Assembly: GCA_902805495.1 (NCBI GenBank)
Contig: CADCTH010000229.1
Location: 1 to 6,969 of the forward strand
Direction of reading: 5' to 3'
Length of the DNA stretch: 6,969 bases
DNA from: an uncultured Actinomycetospora sp.
GTDB lineage: Bacteria; Actinomycetota; Actinomycetes; Mycobacteriales; Pseudonocardiaceae
The translations under genes were made by a program, and so were the position numbers. A model generated the notes under the pieces. That model made no database searches, was not told the DNA's origin, and worked only from the letters and a program-made list of their open reading frames with translations. Positions 1-4,548 of the stretch are shown here, one piece after another; the first letter of the stretch is position 1; each line of letters opens with the position of its first letter.

Positions 1-2
1 GG

Positions 3-128
3 CACGAGGTCGACGTCGAGGGCATCGCGGCCACGGTGGAGTGGTACCGGCAGAACGAGGCGTGGTGGCGGCCGCTGCTCGGGCGCTCCCCGGTCGTCGA
101 GGGTGCCACCGACTGGGGCACGCGGTGA
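3..128 (+). CDS. rfbB: dTDP-glucose 4,6-dehydratase, C-terminal fragment
   Basis: This is the 3' end of a gene that begins before the window; the 41 codons from base 3 to TGA 126-128 are visible. The peptide has the short-chain-dehydrogenase-fold C-terminal signature typical of RmlB, with EGIAATVEWYRQNEAWWRPL at residues 6-25, followed by a 16-residue tail. RmlB uses a tightly bound NAD+ to convert dTDP-glucose to dTDP-4-keto-6-deoxyglucose in the cytoplasm, the second step of dTDP-L-rhamnose synthesis. The catalytic residues lie upstream and cannot be checked. The identity rests on the C-terminal motif and on the directly following rfbA, which is the usual partner. Another sugar-nucleotide dehydratase of the same family is possible but less likely. 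Confidence 0.82.
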   Translation, partial: HEVDVEGIAATVEWYRQNEAWWRPLLGRSPVVEGATDWGTR

Positions 129-1024
129 GGGGCATCGTCCTGGCCGGCGGGTCGGGCAGCCGTCTGCACCCGGTGACGCGGGCGATCTCCAAGCAGCTGC
201 TGCCGGTCTACGACAAGCCGATGATCTATTACCCGATCTCGGTGCTGATGCTGGCCGGCATCCGGGAGATCCTGGTGATCTCGACGCCGGTGGACCTCCC
301 GGCGTTCCGCCGGCTGCTCGGCGACGGCAGCGACGTGGGCGTCTCGTTCACCTACGCCGAGCAGGCCGCGCCCAACGGGCTGGCCGAGGCGTTCCTCATC
401 GGCGCCGACCACGTCGGCGACGACACCGCCGCGCTGGTGCTCGGCGACAACATCTTCCACGGGCAGGGGTTCCGGACGGTCCTCGCCGAGCAGGTCACGC
501 GCCTGGAGCGCGAGAAGGGCTGCGTGCTGTTCGGCTACCCCGTGCGCGACCCCGGCCGCTACGGCGTCGGTGAGGCCGACGAGACGGGCCGGCTGCTCTC
601 GGTCGAGGAGAAGCCGGCGCAGCCGAAGTCCAACCGGGCCATCACGGGCCTGTACTTCTACGACAACGACGTCCTCGACATCGCGCGCGGGCTGACGCCC
701 TCGGCGCGCGGCGAGCTGGAGATCACCGACGTCAACCAGGCCTACGTCGCCCGCGGCGACGCGCGCCTGGTCGACCTCGGCCGCGGCTTCGCGTGGCTCG
801 ACACCGGCACCCACGAGTCGCTGATCGAGGCCAGCCAGTACGTGCAGGTGCTCGAGCACCGCCAGGGCGTGCGGTTCGCGTGTCTCGAGGAGATCGCCCT
901 GCGCCAGGGCTGGATCACCGCCGACGCCGCCTACGCCCTCGGCGAGCGCCAGGCCAGCTCCGGCTACGGCGAGTACGTCATGGACGTCGCGCGCCGGGCG
1001 GGCGCCCGAGGCCAGGCCGGCTGA
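125..1024 (+). CDS. rfbA: Glucose-1-phosphate thymidylyltransferase (RmlA/RfbA)
   Basis: The 299-residue product matches the usual RmlA length of about 290. It joins dTTP and glucose-1-phosphate to give dTDP-glucose and pyrophosphate, the first step of the dTDP-L-rhamnose pathway. Visible motifs are the nucleotide-binding loop GGSGSRLHPVT (residues 8-18) with R13, K23 of the SKQLLPVYDKP segment, LGDN at 106-109 with the metal-binding D108, EEKP at 161-164, RGELEITDVN at 195-204 and WLDTGT at 224-229 with the second metal ligand D226. I chose the GTG at 125 because family members begin with a short MRGI(I/V)LAGG segment, which it reproduces. The longer frame from 41 would add 28 residues that merely run through the end of rfbB. 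The start overlaps the rfbB stop as GTGA, indicating translational coupling. The ribosome-binding site is weak (GGGG about 7 bases upstream), as expected for a coupled gene. Confidence 0.96.
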   Translation: MRGIVLAGGSGSRLHPVTRAISKQLLPVYDKPMIYYPISVLMLAGIREILVISTPVDLPAFRRLLGDGSDVGVSFTYAEQAAPNGLAEAFLIGADHVGDDTAALVLGDNIFHGQGFRTVLAEQVTRLEREKGCVLFGYPVRDPGRYGVGEADETGRLLSVEEKPAQPKSNRAITGLYFYDNDVLDIARGLTPSARGELEITDVNQAYVARGDARLVDLGRGFAWLDTGTHESLIEASQYVQVLEHRQGVRFACLEEIALRQGWITADAAYALGERQASSGYGEYVMDVARRAGARGQAG

Positions 1025-1029
1025 CGGAG

Positions 1030-1091
1030 CGCGCCGGAGATCGCACGACAGTGCGACGGAGGAGCACTGACGTGCGGATCTCCTTGGCGCG
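1030..1091. terminator. Long imperfect hairpin, probable bidirectional terminator
   Basis: The left arm 1030-1054 and the right arm 1064-1091 are reverse complements over 24 base pairs. The only interruptions are a 2-base bulge (TT 1084-1085), a 1-base bulge (G1076) and one A-A mismatch (1048/1070). The nine-base loop 1055-1063 reads GACGGAGGA. The structure starts 5 bases after the rfbA stop (1022-1024) and ends 5 bases before the stop of the convergent DUF2267 gene (1097-1099). It is therefore well placed to end transcription from both sides. There is no immediate T-run after either arm; only TTTT at 1104-1107 lies downstream on the plus strand. Intrinsic terminators without a T-tract are common in high-GC actinobacteria. 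A repeat element of the REP type is an alternative. Confidence 0.65.
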
Positions 1092-1096
1092 ACTGG

Positions 1097-1492
1097 CTAG
1101 TGGTTTTGTACCGGGTCGGTGCCGAGGAAGTCCTGGTAGTCCGTCGGTAGCTGGCTGGTGAAGTCCTGCCACTCCCCGTCGGACAGCGCCGTCTCGAGGC
1201 CCTTGGCGATCGCGCGGGCGTGCTGCCGGGCCTGGGCGACGGTGACGCCGTGGCCTTCCTGCTCGGCGATGCGCTGGTAGAAGGTGTCGACGTCGAAGCG
1301 CTCGCCGCCACCCTCGTGCGGCAGCGCGTCGGCCAGGCGCCCGGCGAGCTGGGCGGCCAGGTCCTTGCTCTCGCCGCCCTCGAGGCGCTGGCCGAGGACG
1401 GTCAGCGTCGCGGTGACGGCCCGCTCGGCGCTCTCGTTGTCCGGGAGCTCCAGGCTCTGCCTGACCGCGGCGACGAACTCGTGTTCCTGCAT
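1097..1492 (-). CDS. DUF2267 family protein
   Basis: The product is a 131-residue, acidic, probably all-helical cytoplasmic protein. It has the DUF2267 pattern: an N-terminal EFVAAVRQSLELPDNESAER segment (residues 5-24), a helix with TATLTVLGQRLEGGE and the DLAAQL motif, then GERFDVDTFYQRIAEQEG, QARQHARAI and a closing segment ending QLPTDYQDFLG. DUF2267 proteins are usually about 130-140 residues and have no established function; they are frequent in actinobacteria. The ATG at 1492-1490 is supported by GAAGGGAG four bases upstream (1504-1497). The frame stays open upstream to 1756, but that part is arginine- and serine-rich shadow of the membrane-protein gene. The gene lies downstream of the 50-residue membrane-protein gene on the same strand, 85 bases apart, and converges on rfbA. 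Confidence 0.88.
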   Translation of the reverse strand: MQEHEFVAAVRQSLELPDNESAERAVTATLTVLGQRLEGGESKDLAAQLAGRLADALPHEGGGERFDVDTFYQRIAEQEGHGVTVAQARQHARAIAKGLETALSDGEWQDFTSQLPTDYQDFLGTDPVQNH

Positions 1493-1517
1493 GGTTCTCC
1501 CTTCGCGTGGTGCGTTC

Positions 1518-1558
1518 CACACGTCGGGTGCCCCGGTGGCGGCGCCCCGCACACGTCG
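1518..1558. repeat. Pair of CACACGTCG direct repeats upstream of the DUF2267 gene
   Basis: The nonamer CACACGTCG occurs at 1518-1526 and again at 1550-1558, 32 bases apart from start to start, which is about three helical turns. Both copies lie in the 85-base spacer upstream of the DUF2267 start. The second copy shares five bases with the left arm of the 1554-1574 hairpin. The spacing suits a pair of regulator half-sites, but two copies in GC-rich DNA could be chance. Confidence 0.3.
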
Positions 1559-1574
1559 CGGCGGGGACGCGACG
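1554..1574 (-). terminator. Hairpin just after the small membrane-protein gene
   Basis: CGTCGCG (1554-1560) and CGCGACG (1568-1574) form a perfect 7-bp stem with a 7-base loop, three bases beyond the stop codon of the minus-strand gene 1730-1578. No T-run follows in the direction of transcription. It could be a terminator, or an attenuating or processing hairpin if this gene and the DUF2267 gene share a transcript. Confidence 0.4.
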
Positions 1575-1577
1575 CGA

Positions 1578-1730
1578 TCAGAACAGCGCGCGGACGAACT
1601 CCACGAAGGACTCGGCGATGCTCCCGAGGATGGCGAGGATGTTGGTGACCGTCGCCGCCGCTGTGGTGGGGGAGTCGATGATCCAGAACAGCACGAGGGC
1701 GGCCACGAGGAGCCCCACCACGCGTTGCAT
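1578..1730 (-). CDS. Small hydrophobic membrane protein, 50 residues
   Basis: The 50-residue product has one clear membrane segment, VVGLLVAALVLFWII (residues 4-18). A second hydrophobic or amphipathic stretch (residues 26-49) contains TVTNILAILGSIAESF and ends in VEFVRALF. It has the form of a small single- or double-span membrane protein of unknown function. The hydrophobic pattern is interrupted only by a DSPTT turn, which argues for a real gene; the two overlapping frames give arginine-rich, low-complexity peptides. I chose the ATG at 1730. GGAG lies only one base upstream, too close for a normal ribosome-binding site, so in-frame GTG codons at 1739 and 1751 remain possible starts (53 or 57 residues). 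A TACGGT box seven bases before the ATG would also suit leaderless transcription. Neighbours are the DUF2267 gene downstream and the 81-residue gene upstream. Confidence 0.75.
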   Translation of the reverse strand: MQRVVGLLVAALVLFWIIDSPTTAAATVTNILAILGSIAESFVEFVRALF

Positions 1731-1737
1731 GCTCCGC

Positions 1738-1743
1738 ACCGTA
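1738..1743 (-). promoter_or_regulatory. Possible -10 box for a leaderless transcript
   Basis: On the minus strand TACGGT (1743-1738) fits the actinobacterial TANNNT -10 pattern. Its last base is seven bases from the A of the ATG at 1730, the geometry expected when transcription begins at the start codon. No -35 hexamer is recognisable. This is weak evidence. Confidence 0.25.
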
Positions 1744-1817
1744 ATCGCCACACCACCCCCGCGTCACCGTCGGGTCGGCAGGCGGTGATCTCGGTGGGCG
1801 ATCCGGGAGACAGGCGT

Positions 1818-1834
1818 GCTCCGCTCGGCGGAGC
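1818..1834 (-). terminator. GC-rich hairpin after the 81-residue gene
   Basis: GCTCCGC (1818-1824) and GCGGAGC (1828-1834) form a perfect 7-bp stem with a 3-base TCG loop. In the direction of the minus-strand gene the hairpin begins six bases after the stop codon (1843-1841). No T-run follows. The position makes it a good candidate terminator separating the 81-residue gene from the membrane-protein gene. Confidence 0.5.
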
Positions 1835-1840
1835 GAGCGT

Positions 1841-2086
1841 TCAGTCGTCGAGACGCGCGGACAGCCCGCGGTTCAGCTCGGACACCTCGAGGGTGCGCGG
1901 CCCCGCCGAGAACGTCACCGACGCGATCACCCCGTAGTTCACCAGGATCGCCTGGTTCTCGGTGAACGCGTACCGGTGCACCTCGCCGTCGTTTATGATC
2001 TGGGTGAAACGCGCCATGACCGCGTCGAGGTCCTCCTCGAACTTCAGCGTCAGCGGGATCTGCGGCACCGACACGTACACCGTCAT
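1841..2086 (-). CDS. Conserved-looking hypothetical protein, 81 residues
   Basis: I do not recognise a named family. The 81-residue protein has no signal peptide, no membrane segment and no cysteine. Its pattern suggests a small alpha/beta fold: a short strand (TVYVSVPQIPLTLKF, residues 2-16), a helix (EDLDAVMARFTQIINDG, 18-34), then strands around HRYAFTENQAILVNYGVIASVTF (37-59), followed by a polar tail ending in two aspartates. The ATG at 2086-2084 has one of the best ribosome-binding sites in the window, GGAGGAG four bases upstream (2097-2091). An 18-codon upstream extension of the same frame is arginine-rich and is rejected. The gene is transcribed divergently from the 86-residue gene across a 149-base spacer, and a hairpin follows its stop. 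Confidence 0.8.
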   Translation of the reverse strand: MTVYVSVPQIPLTLKFEEDLDAVMARFTQIINDGEVHRYAFTENQAILVNYGVIASVTFSAGPRTLEVSELNRGLSARLDD

Positions 2087-2235
2087 GGCTCTCCTCCACC
2101 CGGTCCGACCGGCGGCGGGGGAATCCGCCGAGCGCCGCACCGAAATTGCTCCGAGTGCCGCGCGTGGAATCCCGGGCGGCCACCGATCCTAGATCGAGGA
2201 ATCCACGGCGCGGTTCCGGACGGGGAGGGCGTGTC
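2087..2235. promoter_or_regulatory. Divergent control region with three GGAATCC heptamers
   Basis: This 149-base spacer separates two divergent small genes and must hold both promoters. GGAATCC occurs three times in the same orientation, at 2120-2126, 2166-2172 and 2198-2204. Between the second and third copies lies CGATC-CTA-GATCG (2184-2196), a 5+5 palindrome. Read on the minus strand, TAGGAT (2191-2186) inside it matches the TANNNT -10 pattern and could serve the 81-residue gene. A 6-bp hairpin CGGCGG/CCGCCG (2110-2115/2125-2130) may lie in the leader of that gene. I see no convincing -35 box on either strand. Confidence 0.45.
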
Positions 2236-2496
2236 ATGGAGATCGACGGGGTCGAGGTCCACGAGGAGTCCGAGGACTACGGGTATTCCTGGTCCTGGGA
2301 CGACCCGCGCGGGTTCCAGTCCGAAATCCTCTGGCAGCGCGAGGTCGGGCACCTGAGCCTCGGGACGCGCCAGCTCCCGGGCGGCTGGGTGCACAACCGG
2401 CTCGACCCGCACGCGTGGGGAAGCGCGCGGACGATCTACGAGGCCCGCCAGGTCGTCGAGGCCTACGTGACGAAGGCGGCGGCCAAGCCGGGCTGA
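2236..2496 (+). CDS. Hypothetical acidic, tryptophan-rich protein, 86 residues
   Basis: I do not recognise the family. The 86-residue product has a strongly acidic N-terminus (MEIDGVEVHEESEDYGYSWS, 1-20), five tryptophans (19, 21, 33, 51, 61), a central segment likely to form strands (GFQSEILWQREVGHLSLGTRQL) and a helical C-terminal part (SARTIYEARQVVEAYVTKAA, 63-82). It has no cysteine, signal peptide or membrane segment, so it is presumably cytosolic. The ATG at 2236 follows GGGGAGGG (2222-2229) with a six-base gap; the frame is open further upstream, but that part is the divergent control region. A hairpin begins three bases after the stop, and the aconitase gene follows 99 bases later on the same strand. 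Confidence 0.78.
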   Translation: MEIDGVEVHEESEDYGYSWSWDDPRGFQSEILWQREVGHLSLGTRQLPGGWVHNRLDPHAWGSARTIYEARQVVEAYVTKAAAKPG

Positions 2497-2499
2497 GCC

Positions 2500-2516
2500 C
2501 GGCGCGATCCGCGCCG
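2500..2516 (+). terminator. GC-rich hairpin after the 86-residue gene
   Basis: CGGCGCG (2500-2506) and CGCGCCG (2510-2516) form a perfect 7-bp stem with a 3-base ATC loop, starting three bases after the TGA at 2494-2496. No T-run follows. It probably terminates the upstream transcript and so separates it from the aconitase gene, whose own promoter would have to lie in 2517-2580. I cannot recognise a -10/-35 pair there. Confidence 0.5.
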
Positions 2517-2595
2517 CATCCGGGGTGCAGCATCTCGCGCCGAACGGGGTACCCGACGGGCCACCACAGCTCGCCCGACCCCCCGGGAGGCCTCC

Positions 2596-4548
2596 ATGCC
2601 GCACGGCGTCGCCCACCAGCTCATCGCGTCCCACCTGGTCGAGGGGGAGATGACGCCGGGCGAGGAGATCGCCCTGCGGATCGACCAGACCCTCACCCAG
2701 GACGCCACGGGCACGCTCGTCATGCAGGAGCTCGAGGCGATGGACCTCGACCGGGTCAAGACCGAGGTCTCGGTGCAGTACGTCGACCACAACCTCCTGC
2801 AGGCCGACGAGAAGAACGCCGAGGACCACGCCTACCTGCGCTCGGCGTGCCGGCGCTTCGGGCTCTGGTACTCCAAGGCGGGCAACGGCGTCTCGCACCC
2901 GACGCACATGCAGCGCTTCGGCAAGCCCGGCAAGACGATGATCGGGTCGGACTCGCACACCCCGGCGTGCGGCTCGCTGGGCATGCTCGCGATCGGCGTC
3001 GGCGGCCTCGAGGTGGCGCTGGCCATCACCGGCAAGCCGCTGAGCATCCGCATGCCCGAGGTCTGGGGCGTCGAGCTCACCGGCGAGCTGCCGCCGTGGT
3101 GCTCGGCCAAGGACGTCATCCTCGAGATGCTGCGCCGCCACGGCACCAAGGGCGGCACCAACCGCATCATCGAGTACCACGGCCCCGGCCTGGAGAAGCT
3201 CACCGCGATGGACCGCCACGTCATCGCCAACATGGGCGCCGAGCTGGGCGCGACGACGACGGTGTTCCCCGCCGACGACGAGGTCCGCCGCTTCCTCGCC
3301 GGCGAGGGCCGCGAGGAGGACTTCTCCGAGCTGGTCGCCGAGGAGGGCACCGAGTACGACGTCACCGAGTCGATCGACCTGTCGCAGATCGAGCCGCTGA
3401 TCGCCCAGCCGTCCTCGCCGGGCAACGTCGTCCCGGTCAGCGAGGTCGTCGGCACACCGGTGGGCCAGGTCGTCATCGGCTCGTCGGCCAACCCCGGGCT
3501 GCGCGACTTCGCCATCACCGCGCGCATCGTCGACGGCCGCCAGACCCACCACGGCGTCAGCTTCGACATCAACCCGACGTCGCGGCCGATCCTCGCCGAC
3601 CTCACCCGCTGGGGCGGCACGACGTCGCTGATCTCGGCCGGCGCGCGCATCCACCAGTCGGGGTGCATGGGCTGCATCGGCATGGGCCAGGCCCCCGCGC
3701 CGGGCACGAACTCGCTGCGGACCTTCCCCCGCAACTTCCCCGGCCGCTCCGGCGGCGGCGCCGACGACAAGGTCTGGCTGTGCTCGCCCGAGACCGCGGC
3801 GGCCAGTGCGCTGCGCGGCGAGATCACCGACCCGCGGGTGCTCGCCGAGGAGCTCGACCTCAAGTGGGACGGCCTCAACCTGCCCGAGCCCACCGTCATC
3901 CCGGGGATGCTCGAGGAGCCGCCGCCCGCCGAGGAGGCGCGGCACGAGGAGCTGGTGAAGGGCCCGAACATCTCGGGGCTGCCGGAGTTCGACCCGTTCC
4001 CGGACTCCTTCGAGCTGCCGGTGCTGCTCGCCGTGGGCGACGACATCTCCACCGACGACATCTCCCCGGCCGGCGCCGAGGCGCTGCCCTTCCGCTCGAA
4101 CATCCCCGAGCTGGCCCGGTTCGCGTTCATCCGGATCGACCCCGACTACCCGGCGAACGCCGAGGAGATCAAGGACTCGACCGGCCACGCCATCGTCGGC
4201 GGCGCCAACTACGGCCAGGGCTCGTCGCGCGAGCACGCCGCGATCTGCCCGCGCTACCTCGGCCTGCGCGTCGTCATCGCCGAGTCGTTCGCGCGCATCC
4301 ACTGGCAGAACCTGGCCAACTTCGGGATCCTCGCGCTCGAGTTCACCGGCGAGGGCGACCGGGAGAAGATCGCCCAGGGCGCGACGCTGTCGTTCTCCGA
4401 CGTGCACCAGCAGCTGCAGAACGGCACCGAGGTCACCGGGCAGGTCGACGGCCAGGAGCTCACGTTCCGGCACAGCCTCTCGGACCGTCAGGTGCAGATG
4501 GTCCTCGACGGCGGCCTCATCCGGCAGCTGGCGGAGCAGGAGAGCTGA
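2596..4548 (+). CDS. acn: Aconitate hydratase, short Aquifex-type
   Basis: The 650-residue product interconverts citrate and isocitrate in the TCA cycle, in the cytoplasm, using a [4Fe-4S] cluster. It is much shorter than the ~900-residue AcnA/IRP-type enzyme usual in actinobacteria and resembles the class annotated as Aquifex-type aconitase. Visible active-site motifs are TQDATGT (34-40), D64-H65, SDSHT (118-122), RTFPRNFPGR (375-384) with substrate-binding arginines, STDDIS (485-490), R500 and GSSREH (542-547) carrying the catalytic serine of the C-terminal swivel domain. C357 and C360 in GCMGC are two cluster ligands. The third ligand, normally the cysteine of GSCTNS, is S297 in GSSANP (codon 3484-3486), which is notable. 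The ATG at 2596 follows GGGAGG (2585-2590) with five bases between, and residues 7-35 match the family N-terminus. The 3' end overlaps the convergent Emb gene by 32 bases. Confidence 0.93.
   Translation: MPHGVAHQLIASHLVEGEMTPGEEIALRIDQTLTQDATGTLVMQELEAMDLDRVKTEVSVQYVDHNLLQADEKNAEDHAYLRSACRRFGLWYSKAGNGVSHPTHMQRFGKPGKTMIGSDSHTPACGSLGMLAIGVGGLEVALAITGKPLSIRMPEVWGVELTGELPPWCSAKDVILEMLRRHGTKGGTNRIIEYHGPGLEKLTAMDRHVIANMGAELGATTTVFPADDEVRRFLAGEGREEDFSELVAEEGTEYDVTESIDLSQIEPLIAQPSSPGNVVPVSEVVGTPVGQVVIGSSANPGLRDFAITARIVDGRQTHHGVSFDINPTSRPILADLTRWGGTTSLISAGARIHQSGCMGCIGMGQAPAPGTNSLRTFPRNFPGRSGGGADDKVWLCSPETAAASALRGEITDPRVLAEELDLKWDGLNLPEPTVIPGMLEEPPPAEEARHEELVKGPNISGLPEFDPFPDSFELPVLLAVGDDISTDDISPAGAEALPFRSNIPELARFAFIRIDPDYPANAEEIKDSTGHAIVGGANYGQGSSREHAAICPRYLGLRVVIAESFARIHWQNLANFGILALEFTGEGDREKIAQGATLSFSDVHQQLQNGTEVTGQVDGQELTFRHSLSDRQVQMVLDGGLIRQLAEQES
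4517..4548. other. Convergent 3' overlap of aconitase and Emb genes
   Basis: The last ten aconitase codons and its stop (TGA 4546-4548) are antisense to the last Emb codons (stop 4519-4517). The two coding regions overlap tail to tail by 32 bases, so there is no intergenic space for a terminator, and neither gene has an obvious strong hairpin in the overlap. Each transcript must extend antisense into the other gene. Confidence 0.85.

Noticed and set aside
41..124. N-terminal extension of rfbA to the in-frame start at 41
   Set aside because: These codons lie within the end of rfbB and do not match the RmlA N-terminus. The GTG at 125 gives the family-typical start.
1072..1161. 29-codon GTG ORF preceded by GGAGGAG (1058-1064) after rfbA
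   Set aside because: The apparent ribosome-binding site and start codon both fall within the long palindrome (loop and right arm), and most of the ORF is antisense to the end of the DUF2267 gene. The peptide has no recognisable features. It may be chance or a remnant of a lost third operon gene.
2120..2223. SigR/SigH-type promoter (GGAAT-N18-GTT) using one of the three GGAAT words
   Set aside because: I checked the bases about 18 positions downstream of each GGAAT; none gives GTT at the required spacing (AAA, CTA and CGG are found).
2546..2555. GGGTACCC palindrome upstream of the aconitase gene as an operator
   Set aside because: An 8-base GC-rich palindrome is too short to support a claim, and no second copy is present nearby.
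2083..4473. 796-codon open frame on the minus strand, antisense to the aconitase gene
   Set aside because: The translation is low-complexity, rich in R, A, G, V, L and D, with no family motif. It is the expected shadow of GC-rich codon bias opposite a well-matched aconitase gene.
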